A DNA stretch of 64,000 nt from Gnetum montanum (lineage: Eukaryota > Streptophyta > Gnetopsida > Gnetales > Gnetaceae): NCBI GenBank assembly GCA_015680685.1, contig MNCI01005856.1, forward strand, positions 246,108-310,107, written 5' to 3'. Both the position numbers and the translations under genes were made by a program. Numbering within the stretch: position 1 is the stretch's first letter; each line of letters starts with the position of its first letter. Positions 44,814 through 57,200 of this stretch are shown piece after piece. The notes beneath the pieces were generated by a model. That model was not told where the DNA came from, did not search any database, and worked only from the letters and a program-made list of their open reading frames with translations.

Positions 44814-46046
44814 TGTGGAACTTTTAGTGTGTTTTGGTGTGTGTTAAAACATTAAGAAAAATGGAGTTAAAGTTTGTTTGCATGATTGTATGGTTATTGT
44901 GTTTGTAGGATTACATATATGGGAAAACAAGATGAGCTAAAGCCTACATAAAGAACAAGGAATGACCTATTTAGAGCTCAAAGAAGGAGGTCATCCACAT
45001 GGTCTTTAAATAAACATCCAAAGAACATGAACAAGGACTAGATACTATACAAGCAAAGTTATCATCATCAAATCATGTAGAAGATTAAGGCTATGGACAA
45101 GGAACAATGACGTTAAAAGATAAAGAAAGTGGAAGAAAGACATCTTTTGAAGATAACAAACATCTTGGTAGAATTTGAGTAATTTCAAGTAAAAATGTCT
45201 TCAAGAAATTGTAGATGTTTTCATCACAGAAAGACATGTCCACCAAATGAAGGCTAGTACTAGAAAGATGAATTCCACAAGACAAAGACATCTTCTAGAG
45301 TGGAGACTTCAAAAATACTTCTTTCATGAAACAAATTCGTCTTCTCATAATTGAAGGAAAATTCAAAGAGAGATCTTAGGCATGAAGAAGACATCTCCCA
45401 TGATTGTTAATGATCACTGGCTAGCTATTACATGAGTTTTGAGATGGATTTAGAAACATGGTAGCTATAAGAAGACTTGATGTGCATTGGGAAATGCACA
45501 AGCTTATTGTGTAATCATTGTATAGTAATTTGTAATCATTGAATTTTTTATTGATCCTCATTGTATTATCATTTTGGCATTGTAAAATGTGTTATACCCA
45601 AACGTACAAGGATCCAAAAATAGAGTTTCATTTATCCCTTGTAATTATTCTTCCTTGTTTTCATGCAGGGTTGATGTGCTTGAGATTGCTTGGATCTTAT
45701 GGGATTAAGTTGTTGATGCTATAGTAAAACACTCTAGTAAAGAGCTTAAGATTTTAAAGGTTTTGGAAGCCTTGAAACCACATTTCCAAGCTTGATAGGA
45801 CTTTGTAGGGTTGAGTGATTGGTGTTGCCATACAACACTTTGGAGCAAGGCTTGAAGATTTTAGAGGGTTTCGACCCTTCAACCATATTTTAAGAGCAAC
45901 AAAGTCGAAAGGTATGCTAGTGATCTAGCCTCCAAGTGTGGACTACCCAAGTTTGGGAACCACATTAAATTTAGTGTGTGGCATTTGTGTTAAAAATTTT
46001 TAATTTGGAAAATTTATTCAATCCCCTTTCTAATGTTAACAATCCA
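44814..46046 (+). repeat. 5' LTR of the Copia-type element
   Basis: Starts TGTGGAACTTTTAGTGTG and ends about ACAATCCA. It matches 48742-49986. TATAAGA lies at 45466, and the AAGACATCTT words lie upstream of it (45120-45400). Confidence 0.85.
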
Positions 46047-46101
46047 CAAGTTGTATTGAAGCCTAGTACTCTTTTGTTATTATCAACTTCAATAGTGAAC
46101 A

Positions 46102-46778
46102 ATGAAGGGGACATCTTACATAAAGCCACCCATGTTCAAAGGATTCAACTTTGCCTATTGGAAAGTTAGAATGCAAGGGTTCATTAAATACATTAAGTTT
46201 AAAGTATGAAAGTTAATCCAAGAAGGCTATGCTCCACCTATTGACACCATAACTAGCATCATCAAGCCCCGCAACAATTGTCTTAATAAGAAAAGGATAA
46301 GTTCATGTTTGATTCAAAAGCAAAAAATTGTTTATATTGTGCTTTGAATAAATATAAATTTAATAGGGTATTAGGATGCAAAAAACTAATGAAATTTGAC
46401 AAACTTTGGAAACTACTTAAGAAGGAACCTCTATTGTTAAGTAATCAATTTTTTTGGTTTTTACAAAGTGAATATGATGAACTCAAAATGAGAGAAGGTG
46501 AGAAAACGAAAGATTATTTTTCTAGAGATAATGATCTTGTTGTAGCAATTAGAGAAATAGGAAAGGATCTATCCAAAAGAAATGTCATTATCAAAATGAT
46601 CGAAAATCTACAATCAAAGTTTAGACCTAAGGTCACAGCCATTGAGGAAATCAAAGATTTCTCAACTCTAAAATTTGAGAAACTTCAAAGGGATCTTATC
46701 ACCTATGAAATGAATCTCATAACTAAAGTAGCAATCCAAGAAAGACCTATTGCTCTAAAAACTTCTTCCAAGGATTGA
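46102..46778 (+). pseudogene. Copia-type gag (UBN2-like), frameshifted
   Basis: ATG at 46102 opens MKGTSYIKPPMFKGFNFAYW, then KVRMQGFIKYI. This is the typical start of Copia gag proteins, in which the W-K/R motif begins the nucleocapsid-coating domain. A stop (about 46207) and a shift follow. The reading continues at 46305-46778 with CLYCALNKYKFNRV, DKLWKLLKKEP, DELKMREGEKTKDYFSRDND and KMIENLQSKFRPKVTAIEE, the UBN2 region. A possible zinc-knuckle remnant (CDNFYHEDI) is at 46927. Gag would package the RNA; nothing else is encoded. Confidence 0.8.
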
Positions 46779-48741
46779 TATCAGATATAAAGGTTGATAT
46801 TCAACAACTAACCTTTTGTAACAAGGATTATAGCAAGATTTAAGAAGAACAGATTCCTAAAAATTATCCAAAGAATTTAGAGGAATCAATACTTGAAGTT
46901 TTAAGCTTAAACCCAAGAATAGGAAGGTGTGATAATTTTTATCATGAGGATATTACTTATATGTGAGTAAAATTTGTGGTTGTAAGTAAGCTCTTAACTA
47001 TGATATTCAAAATAAGATTAATGCTTGGTCTTGTCAAAAGGGCTTTGGTAACAAAATTGTGTAGGTACAAATAAGTGAGAATGAAAGGAGGTGGAGTCCT
47101 GACAATAATGCAAAAAGTGATCCAAATTTCTATCACAGGAAACATGAACAAATAGAGACATCACATACATGATCTGATGAAAGAGAACCTAAGGATCAGG
47201 AGGTACTTCATGATAGTGGACCTCATCTCAAAGTCCATTAATCTTCTCATTTTATCAATAAGAAAGGTAAGATAAAGTAAGTCCCAATCCCTTTACTTGC
47301 TAGTTATTAAGGTTAATATATGAGAAGTCCTACATTATCTATGTCTCAGATAAAAAATGATAGAATAAATGTCTAGAGCATTTCTTATGTTCATAGTGTT
47401 GACATAATTGGTTTTTTGAGGATTTATAATAGCACTTGTAATAATTTCCCTTGGATCTTTATCTTATAACAATTGTAGTTTGATTTCTTGTCTTGCATTT
47501 AGTATTGCTTAATCTAAAATTATTATAATGATCTATTTCTATGCTCATAGTGTTTGGGATGATTTTTCCATTTATAAGATAAGAAAAACCTCTAAAAAAT
47601 TTTATCAATATTGCTGGTTGAAGATCTAGATATCCACAATTGAGCTTAATGTCAATCTATTTAAAGTGTTTTTGTGATATTTGCACATCTATCTTAAAAG
47701 CCCAAGATAAGTAGCACATGTATAGGGTGAGCCTACTCCTCAATCATCTTGGAGGTCACCAATGTAGGGGGAGTATGTGGAGACTTCAACCAAAAATCAC
47801 ATTAAGCAAGAAAAGGACTTGAAGACATATTTTATGCTTAATTGGATGGAAAATTCTTGAATGGTTGTATTTGTTGAATATGAGGACTTTAAAAGGTATT
47901 TAATGATATATGAATACTTAGTTCTTTATCAGCATGAATTTTTTTAAATGATTATGTTTGTTGTATTGTCTTGTACAAAAAGAAAACTATGCATATTTTT
48001 TTCATAACTTAAATATTCTATTGATGATTTATTTTTGGTTGAATAGATAAATACAAGATATCATCAAATAATTATTTCTATTAGATAAGTTTTTTCTATC
48101 TTTCATCTTTTGCATCAATTTATGTGTTGCTCCCCCTTGTTTTGAAATGACAGCCCACCTATTCAATATTCAATCATGAGTTGAAAAAAGAAGTACCATT
48201 TTTTAAAAAAAGAGTTGATGTTTTGAATATGAATTTAATCATTCCTTATTTAGAAAAGTATCTATAGCTTTAATTAACTCATCCATTAAATAGTTTGCCT
48301 TGTGATGAAAAATCTAGTTTGTTTGCTAATGGTTTATCAAGTTGGAGAATACTGGAACATTAAAAGCACCATGTACTAATAATGACTTCTTAATTTAGAG
48401 ATAGGTTCTTGATATTCAAATTTCACTTAATTTCATGCTTAAGGTTTGAATATCACTTGGAAGGCTTGGATTAGTTTGTAACATATTAAGGGGTAACTCT
48501 TCATGGATCTTAGTGTTGAAAAGTCTATACTCCTTAAAGTGATTCTTTTGCTTCACTATATCTTTTTGGGATTATCTCATGATTTATCTAAATATTATTA
48601 TTCTTTTATATATATAAATCATGTTGGGTATTTTATCATTTTTGCTACTATTAAAAAGAGTGGGAAAGTAGTATGGCTTTATTTGTATAATCACTAACCC
48701 ATTTTCTTAAGTTTTGAACATCACTAAAAAGGGGGAGACTA
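46779..48741 (+). other. Noncoding interior of the Copia-type element
   Basis: AT-rich and broken in all frames. GTAGGGGGAGTATGTGGAGAC at 47764 is a second purine-rich tract. No RT (YVDD), integrase or protease motif was seen. Confidence 0.65.
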
Positions 48742-49986
48742 TGGACCTTTAGTGTGTTTTGGTATGTGTTAAAACATTAAGTAAAATGGATTCAAAAGTT
48801 GTTTGCATGATTGTATGATTATTGTGTTTGTAGGACTACGTACATGGGAAACCAAGATGAGCTAAAGCCTACATAAGGAATAAAGAATGAACTATTTAGA
48901 GCTCAAAGGAGGAGGTCATCCACATGGTCTTCAAACAAACATCCAAAGAACATGGAAAAGGACTAGATACTGTATAAGCAAAGTTATCATCATCAAAGAA
49001 CATGGAAGATCAAGGTTATGGACAAGGAATGATGAATTCAAAAGATAAAGAAAGTGGAAGAAACACATCTCTAGGAAACAACAGATGTCTTTGCAGAATT
49101 GAAGTAATCTTAGGCAAAGACGTCTTTAAGAAATAGTAGACGTATTTCTCCAGGAAAAGATGTCACCATCACAAAAAGACATCTTCATTGAATGAAGGTT
49201 AGTATTAGAAAGAAATCTTCCACAAGACAAACACGTCTTCTAGAATGGCGACTTTAGAAAAATGTCTTTCACAAAACAAATATGTCTTCCTAAAATTGAA
49301 GGCAAATTCAGAGAGACATCTTAGGCATGAAGAAGACATCTCTGATGATAGTTAATGATCATTGGATAGTCATTGCATGAGTTCTAAGATGGATTTAGAA
49401 TCATGGCTACTATAAGAAGACCTCATATGCATTGGGAAATGTGCAAGCTTGTTGTGTAATTATTGTACAATCATTTGTAATCATTGAATTTTTTGTTGCT
49501 TCTCATTGTATTATCATTTTAGCATTGTAAAGTGTGCTATATCTAAACATACAAGGATCAGTAGATAGAATTTCATTTATCCCTTGTAATTTTTCTTCCT
49601 TGTTGTCATGTAAGGTTGATGTGCTTGAGCTTGTTAGGATCCTATGACATCAAGTTGTTGATGCTGTAGTATGAAACTCTAGTGGAGAGCTCAAGATTGT
49701 AAAGGTTGTGAAAACCTTGAAATCACATTTCCAAGTTTGATAAGACATTGTGGGTTTGAGTGATTGGTGTTGTGGTACAAAACTCTGGAGTGGAGATTCA
49801 AGACTATATACGGTGTGAATACTTCAGCCACATTTTGAGAGCAACAAAGTCTAGAGGTGTGCTAGTAATCTAAGTATGGACTACACAAGTTGGGGAACCA
49901 TGTTAAATTTGGTGTGTGTGGCTTTGTGTTACGATGATTTAATTTGGGGAACTTATTTATTCCCCCCTTCTAAGTTCAATGATCCA
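48742..49986 (+). repeat. 3' LTR of the Copia-type element
   Basis: Matches 44814-46046. TATAAGA lies at 49411. The U3 words are clearer here: ACAGATGTCTTTG, AAAGACGTCTTTAAG, GTAGACGTATTTC, AAAAGACATCTTC, AACACGTCTTC and AAGAAGACATCTC. Confidence 0.85.
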
Positions 49987-51138
49987 AATATTAGTTTTTA
50001 AAAAATTCTCAATGCAATAGCTATTAAATGAATAGTTTGGATGTCTACTTTGAGGATGAGAGATCTAATTTCAAACAACCTTAATGCAAGAGAGAATTCT
50101 ACATGGAAATATATATGTTTATACTTAGACATCTATCTCTAGAGGTAGAAATTTTCTATCACATTAAGACATCTACTCTACAGGATCATTTTGGCTTCTG
50201 GAGTAGTCTTTCATTATTTGGCATTAAAACACAGTGAAATTTTGAGGCCTCGATGATTCAGCAAAGTCTTGAAACTTAGGCAAAGATTTCACAAGTGCAA
50301 TGTCAAGAGATCTAAGTGGTGGAAGCACCGAAAATAGTTGCACATATCAGCAAGTTGTTTCTTTGGCTGAGGGCTTGTTACGCTATGCTACGTAGCTCAG
50401 CGTAGTAGACTTTAGGAGTAAAGAACAAAACAAGGGGTGCACGGTGAAAACACTTCAACTTTGCAAGTTAATCATTCTAAAAAATCTTAGCCTTTTGCTT
50501 ATTACACCATGTTATGCTATGCAGCGTAGCGTAGCATAATGCAAGCAGCATAGTTGAGATAGCCACAAAAACAAGGATAGCAGTCATTCAAGAAGTAGCA
50601 GTCATTATGCCATGATACACTTCCCATCGTATTATAGTGTAACCATGGGATGATTACACTACATTATGATTTAGAGCATATCACAACATAGCATCACAAA
50701 ATTTAGTTGCAGCACGCCAGGTCGACGATATTCTATGGGCCCAGGATACACATCATCTAAACTATGTTCTTCTCCTAACCCTAACCTTATAAATATCCCA
50801 GTGGACAATGCTCAAAGGGTTGGCAAAAATTTGGCAAAGAAAGTTTAGTTGGTTGGCGATTTGGCAAAGATACAAAAAAGGAGGGTTGGCAAAAAAAGAG
50901 GAAACATTTGAGATAGGAAAAAAAAGAGTTGGCAAGAGCATCAACGAAGATAGAGAGAAGCTTTCGACTAGAGATTACAAGTGAGCGAACATTTTTCTTC
51001 AATCCTAACTCCCTTGCACTTGGATCAGCTAGTGAATAAGGTAGTTCAGCCTTTTTCTTATTTAATCTCTAAATAGCTTCTTGTTGATGGTAGATACTTC
51101 ATCCAAACTGAAAGTCCGCTTCCAAGTCTTGTTGTATT
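49987..51138 (+). promoter_or_regulatory. Promoter-like DNA with element R words, cut by the element R LTR
   Basis: Bases 50380-50720 carry the element R word (TTACGCTATGCTACGTAGC, CTCAGCGTAGTAG, GCAGCGTAGCGTAGCATAA). A pair of CCCTAA units (50776) and TATAAATA (50788) follow. After that come five TTGGCAAA-type units at 50818-50940 and an open ATG at 51088 (MVDTSSKLKVRFQVLLYL), which is stopped in the LTR boundary. The layout resembles the region upstream of the gene at 58582, so it may be the 5' end of a further copy. That identification is inference. Confidence 0.45.
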
Positions 51139-51826
51139 TGTAGCGACCGAAAATGTCGGTAGCTAGAAAACATCGAGGGGTCAGCAGGTGTGATAGTTTC
51201 AACCCCGTACTTGTGGGAGGGCCATGCTGGGAGTGTGTGTGGATATTAGGCACCTCGAACAGTCGGGTCGATCAGACAGGGACTTAATCGATGTCTATAT
51301 AGCCTTTTGCAACATATAATATCAAATCCAAAATGCAAATGCGAAGCGATACTATCAAAAGTAAATCAAATAGAAAAAAATTAATGCCAAATGTAATAAT
51401 AAGTGGGAACTAAGGTAAAATGCAGTTAGAAAAATGCACCACTTTGAAGCTACAAATTCACTTTGCCGAGGTGGATACAGTCGGTTGCACAACATGATGA
51501 AGTGCAGAGATCCCGAGAGTAACTAGGGTGAATGGAGCAGAACAAGATGTGTGCTTGGGCGTAGACTTAGGTGTTGACAATGTGTGGCTTCTACCAAGGT
51601 GGTAGAAAGGGAGAACAACATGGAATTTTAGCCAAGGGTGCTTACTATTCGGAGTTTCGAATAGAGAGATTACAATGCTAGGTGTTGCAATATGCACGAA
51701 GGAGAACTTGAATGTTTGAGAGAATGCCAAGGAGATGCCAAGTCAAGGAATCGGGGAGGATTCCTTGACCTTTTGAGTTTTGTTTTGTTCAAAAATTCTA
51801 AACCCTTTGAATACTATTTCTCGGGG

Positions 51827-51834
51827 TATTTATA
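51827..51834 (-). promoter_or_regulatory. TATA box of the element R LTR
   Basis: The minus strand reads GTCCTATAAATACCCC, 975 bp into the LTR and downstream of the word array. It is near-identical to CCCTATAAATACCC of the element A LTR. Confidence 0.65.
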
Positions 51835-52059
51835 GGACCAAAGGATGTGCAAAAGAGATGATTTGGATGCCACGTGCCTTGGGCCCACATTGACTTGCTG
51901 TTACCATATGTGCCATGTATGACTATTGGACCTACAAGGCCATTACAATAAGAACCTACCATGCCATAACTGCAAGCCTGCCATGTTGTAATTACGTCGT
52001 CAGCATTTGGAGAGGTGTGCTAACGTTCCAACTAGGTGAAGTGCATTGATGTTGCAAAA

Positions 52060-52560
52060 CCACCCACATGCCTTACTGTGCTTCGTAGTGTAGCATGCTT
52101 GGTGTAGCATCTTATCATTCATTCTGCTACATGTGCGATGCATGCTTGCTATGCTATTCTACGCTACGTAACGTAGCGTAGTAATTGGCCTTTGTCGTGA
52201 AAGCTTTGCCGATTTATCAACTTTTCTTCCTGCGATCCATGTCTCATGAACTCTGCTGCTTCTGCCCTCTGAGCTACCTTCTGTCTCCTCTGTAGGATTG
52301 CTACACCTCACTGTGCCTTGTAGCTCAGTGTAGCATAGCAGTAGATATGGTCTGCCGCTTCTTGATGGAAAGGGACATTGGTGAAGGATTTGGAAGTGAG
52401 CATGGGGAACTGTTGGTGAAGCTATTTCTATGCTACACTACGTTATGTGACGTAGCGTAGCATGGCACTTCATTTTGCAACTGTCTTTCAAAGCTTGCTA
52501 CGCTATATGGCAAGGCATAGTGTAGCTTAGCAGACTTTGTGACTTAGAAAACTTTCCAAA
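52060..52560 (-). repeat. U3 word array of element R
   Basis: Words on the plus strand: TGTGCTTCGTAGTGTAGCATG, GCTATGCTATTCTACGCTACG, TAACGTAGCGTAGTAATTG, GTAGCTCAGTGTAGCATAGC, ATGCTACACTACGTTATGTG, ACGTAGCGTAGCATGGCAC, GCTACGCTATATGGC and GGCATAGTGTAGCTTAGCAG. Most are near-palindromes built from GCTA, CGTA and TAGC. Confidence 0.85.
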
Positions 52561-52798
52561 CTATTCTTGGTGCATTTCAGAATGTTGCTGCCAACTCCAT
52601 GCTATTTCTGAGTAGACTGTCGACCAGGTAGGCTACTTAGGCAGACAGGAAGGATGAGCCGTAGAGCTTGTTTACACCTAAAGTAGAAAATTTGTTGAAC
52701 TGGCCGGCTTGGACTTAGGGTGTTCTCCTCCTGATGAACAACCATAGTGCTTGCACAGATTGCAAGGCCTGGTGAAGCCAGAATGACCTCTCATTTTT

Positions 52799-52876
52799 GA
52801 GGTGTTTCATTGGTGTCTCTATGTCAATGTCTAGAGAACAGGCTCGATAGATGTTGACAAAGAATACGAAACACCG
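52799..52876 (-). promoter_or_regulatory. Polypurine tract hairpin at the LTR junction (element R)
   Basis: On the minus strand, ACGGTGTTTCGTATTCTTTG and TCAACATCT form the upstream arm. GACATAGAGACACCAA is a decayed polypurine tract, followed by TGAAACACCTC. GGTGTTTC pairs with GAAACACC. Confidence 0.8.
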
Positions 52877-53879
52877 TAGCAGGAGAAATGCTAAGGCTGT
52901 CACTTGGAGAGTGTCGAGACGTCGCTTGGCCGCAGTTGAGAGTGTTGCATTGGTTTTGTAGAGATTAAGGTAGAGAGCAAAGATGATGTTTAACAGAATC
53001 CCTCATCAGAATGCTCTGAGGGACTCCTTCGCATTTTCATCTTTGGTTGGAGCTGTTCTTCAACCTCTCATAGGATGGGTACTTCCTTCATAGGATGAAT
53101 TACGTTACATCCGTGAAGGGTTTTGACCTGCCTACAAGTGTGTTCCATGTGGTGAGCTATGTTACGTGCACCATGGAATTGGCACTGTGTTCCCCAGGTG
53201 ACGAGCTATGTTACACACACCACGGGAGTTTGCACTCTATAGTAGCCAAGCTAGCCAAGGCACTTGCTTTACGATGCTGTAGCATTTGCTGCTGTTGCAA
53301 GATGTGTCCGCGAGGTCAAGGTCTTGCTGGTTGTTGGCATTTTTATAACTCTTGGGCATCATTGTTGGCCTATGATGTCCCAAGCAGAAAGGCCAGTAGT
53401 GGCCTTGGCAACGCAGGTGTGGAGGAGCTGGCCTCGAAGGCATCGAGAGTTGTTGTGGGTGCAGATGCTCTGGAATCCTTGCCAGGGGCTTGCATTCTTG
53501 GTTCAACTATGGGATCAGTTGCCACATAGCTAACTTCGTGAAAGCCTAGGCATTGGAAGGGATCTGGAGTCACCATATTGTGGCTGGGCCACAATACTAT
53601 TGGCACTCTAGATGTGGGAGCTAGTCCAAGAACCACCGTCAGCGTTGTGGGCCATGGCGATGGTAGGTTTTGAGGGCTAGTGTGACACCATACAGCATCT
53701 TCAGAGGGTCATCATGATGCCAAGGGTGGCAGCATTGCATATGTTCTAGACTGCATTCTCGGAGTGTCATGAACTACATCCCAAAGCTACGATGTCCCAC
53801 CCACACGTTAGCATCACACCCACTTGTTCGATGTGCATATGGTGTTGGTGCATGTTGGAAATGCGATGCGAACCTAGTT
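52877..53879 (-). other. 3' noncoding region of element R
   Basis: No gene is supported; the open stretches here are mutual shadows on both strands. Bases 53148-53243 hold a short tandem duplication (GAGCTATGTTACGTGCACCA, then GAGCTATGTTACACACACCA). Confidence 0.6.
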
Positions 53880-54205
53880 TAAGGTCTTGGTAGACCATGT
53901 ATTGGTTTAAGGTCCTAGCAGACTGCTATGTTGGTTTAAGATCCTAGCAGATCGTACATGCCAGTTTATCATCGTAGTGGACGTGTCATGCCAGTTTATA
54001 GTCATAGTGGACTAGTAGTACTAGTTTTACATCGTAGCGGATGGCTTCCACTAGTTTTACACCATAGCAGGCATTGCTCGATGCTGCTAGTTTATTGTCA
54101 TTGTGGATGCTACTTGATGTTGCTAGCTTATCGTCATTGCAGATGCTGCTCAGTGTGATTGCCAGTTTATCATCGTAGCAGATGGTTGCTGTTGTAGTTT
54201 CCATT
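53880..54205 (-). repeat. Post-pol motif tract of element R
   Basis: Plus-strand units: TAGTTTAAGGTCTTGGTAGACC, GTTTAAGGTCCTAGCAGAC, GTTTAAGATCCTAGCAGATC, AGTTTATCATCGTAGTGGACG, AGTTTATAGTCATAGTGGAC, AGTTTTACATCGTAGCGGATG, AGTTTATTGTCATTGTGGATG and AGTTTATCATCGTAGCAGATG. About ten units at 25-40 bp spacing. Confidence 0.88.
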
Positions 54206-54210
54206 GTGCT

Positions 54211-57200
54211 TCAGACGTAATATGACTTAAGATACGAGGGATTCACTGGGTTGGTGAGCTCATTGTTGTTCATGTTCGCTAGCTTCAAGGCTTCATTTCT
54301 GAAGGCTTTGGTGACCATGTAAGGACCTTCCCAGTTGGCTGGGAATTTTCTCACGTGTTCTTGGACGGCCTTGAGGACGAGGTCTCCCTTATGCACTAGC
54401 CACCAATGTGGGTTTGCATGGTGCTTCTACTGCTATTTGCTCTGGTAGCACTCAATGCGTTTCAGTGTCTACACACGCTCTTCCTCCACTGAGTTGAGGT
54501 CAATGATTCGAGACTCGTTGTTCTGGGCTTCGCTCATGACATCCACGAGGATCATCCAGAGTGAGGGTACCTGCAACTCAAGAGGTAACATAGCTTCAAA
54601 TCTGTAAACAAGACTGTAAGGGGTCTTACTTGTAGTTTTGCATGTCGTTTGGTAGGCCCAGAGGACATAGAGGATTTTCTCATGCCACCGCCTCTTGCTA
54701 TTGTTGAGCATCTGCCTCAACAAGTTGATGATGGACTTATTTGTAGCCTCCGCCTGCCCATTCACCTATGGATAATAAGGAGAAGAAAATGATTGTTTAA
54801 TGCTTAGATTGCTACAGAAGGTTTAGGTTTCCGTACTACTAAACTGTGGCCCATTGTCAGTCACAATGGTCATTGGAAGCCCAAACCTTTTTACGATATT
54901 TTCTAGGATAAACTGGAAAATTTGCTGAGACGTCGTCTTCCTTAGGGAAATAGCTTCCATCCACTTGGTAAAATACTCAGTGGCAGTGATAATGAATCTA
55001 TGTCCTGTGGAGGACATAGGTGTGATAGGTCCTATGAGGTCTAATCCCCATTGTTGGAAGGGCCATGTGATCTACGTTGGGTGTAGATCTGTAGGCACTA
55101 TGTGTATGAGATTTTTGTATCTCTGGTACATGTCGCACATCTTGACTTTTGATAGGTAGTCACATTCCATGTAAGGCCAATAGTACCCTAAGCATCTGAT
55201 TTTGGCAACCATGGCCCTGAGCACTATGTGATTACCACATAACCCCTCATGAACTTCATCAACTACCTTCTACGCTTACTTGCCACCCATGCATGCTAGC
55301 AATATCCTGTCATAGGAGCATCGGCATAGGACGTTGTTCCCCATGAGCACATATTGCTGAGCACGCTTACAGATTGCATCTCTTTGGGCAGATGCTAATC
55401 CTTCAAGGGGCTCTCCATGCTATAGATAAGTTTTAATGTTGGCATACCACTCTTGGGTATTTGCAACACTGACATATGCCACGTGTTCTGCCTAAGTGAA
55501 AGGCTCTGCGCATTCTATGATCGAGGTTGGCAAGTTTGCCAGGGAATGTGATGGAATGTTTAATGCAAGGGTAGCTAAAGAATCTACCATGGTGTTTTTG
55601 TTGTGTGGAACATGTTGCACATCAGTGGTCGTAAATTTCTTAAGTAGGAATTTTGCTAGGTCGCAGTAGGGTTGTAGGTGTGTAGCCTTTCAGGTGTAGA
55701 CCTCAGTGATTTGATTCATGACTAGTTGTGTATCTCCCCAGATTGCCAGGTGTTGTATGCATAGTGCTTGAGGAGTTAAGAGGCCTTTGAGTAGCCCCTC
55801 GTACTCTTCCACATTGTTGGTGCAAGGGAACGTAAATCGATACATGGATGGATGCATTTCCCCAAAGGCGAATGTGATCATGGCAGTGGCGCTACTTTCT
55901 CATGCAGTTGAGGCACCGTCGAAGTGCAAAGTGACTTTGAAATGCTACAGGACGATGTTGACATTTCTAACATATTCATCTAGAAACTCGAGATCTATGG
56001 TTGCCTTATCGTCGACTGGTGAGGCCATGAGTTGGGTTGCTATGGCTTGACCCTTTATCGATGATTGACTTGTATAGCATAGGTCAAATTCTACGGTTAT
56101 TGCCTTCCACTGGGCTATCTTGCTACTCTTGTATAAGTTGTTAGTGATAGCTCAGAGTATATTGCTTTTGCAAATGATGTTGGTTGTACTGCGGAATAGA
56201 TAATGCCGTCACCTTTTTAATAAAAACACTAAGGCTATGCAATTCCTCTCCACTTTGTTGTATTTCGCGTCATGCACTACTAGTGCATGGATCAGGTAAT
56301 ACATTGGTATCTTAGAACCATCATCTCACTTCTGACATAGCAGTGCTGCTATGGATGTGTCGGAGGTGGCAAGGTATATGAAGAAAGACTTGTCCCTTTG
56401 TGGAGGGTGCACCATCGGGAGGTGTGAGAGCTCCTTCTTCAGACTATTGAAGGCTTGTTGACACTACGTTGTCCATTCGAAGTCAACCCCCTTCTTTAGG
56501 AGATGTTGGATGGGGTGTAACTTGTTGGTCAATCTTGCTATAAACCTTCGAATGAATTTCACTCTACCTTGTAAACCACGTAACTTCTTAAGATTTTTGG
56601 GAGGCAATAGGTTGATGATGACCTTAAATTTTTTGGGATCCACCCATATTCCAACCTCCGATACTACGAATCCTAACATGTGTCCAGTTTTCACCTCAAA
56701 GATGCACTTCTTAGGATTGAGGTGTAAATTATGCATCTGGCAGCATTTGAGGACTACCCCTAGATCATGTGGGTGATCAATGACTTCCTTGGACTTGACT
56801 GTTATATCATCCACGTAGTCGTTTAATGTTTCTAGAATGTAATCATTAAAAATGTAAGTCATGGCTCGTTGGTAGGTTTCCCTACCATTTTTGAGCCTGA
56901 AAGACATCATGGTGTAGCAGAAGGTCCCCCATGGGGTCAAAGAAGGTTGTCGACAGCTGGTGCTCTGGGTTAATGTGGATTTGGTTGTACCTGGAGAAAC
57001 CATCCATAAAGGATAGTAGAGCATGGCTAGCCATGGTATCAATGAGCTGATCTATGCTTGGGAGTGGAAAGTTGTCTTTGATCATTGCTATGTTCAAGTC
57101 CGAAAAGTCTATACAGATTCGTATTCCTCCTGTTTTCTTCGAAACCACAACGATGTTGTATACCCACTCTAAATAGTCAACTTCACAGATGAAACCTGCT

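Larger units (their letters stand above)
44814..49986 (+). mobile_element. Copia-type gag-only LTR element (TR-GAG type), 5.2 kb
   Basis: Two direct repeats of about 1.24 kb flank a 2.7-kb interior that encodes only a Copia-type gag. A purine tract AAAAAGGGGGAGAC at 48726-48739 lies just before the second LTR. TATTA precedes the first LTR (44809-44813) and also lies two bases after the second (49989-49993), a possible target duplication. No protease, integrase or RT motifs were found in any frame, so the element would depend on proteins supplied by another one. Confidence 0.8.
51139..52809 (-). mobile_element. 3' LTR of element R (1.67 kb)
   Basis: On the minus strand it starts TGAAACACCTCAAAAATG, directly after the polypurine tract. 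It ends at 51139, where TGTAGCGACCGAAAATGTCG on the plus strand aligns with TGTCTGAAATCATCGGTGCC of the element 1 LTR end. U3 is filled with the word GCTACGCTACGTAGCGTAGC and variants (52060-52560). A TATA box is at 51827-51834. The 5' LTR is not in the window. Confidence 0.85.

Noticed and set aside
50776-50788. Telomere-like CCCTAA repeat
   Set aside because: Only two imperfect units; short motifs of this kind are common near plant promoters.
53095-53636. Overlapping open frames on both strands in the 3' noncoding region of element R
   Set aside because: They are mutual shadows with no similarity to known domains. The equivalent regions of A, B and 1 are noncoding.
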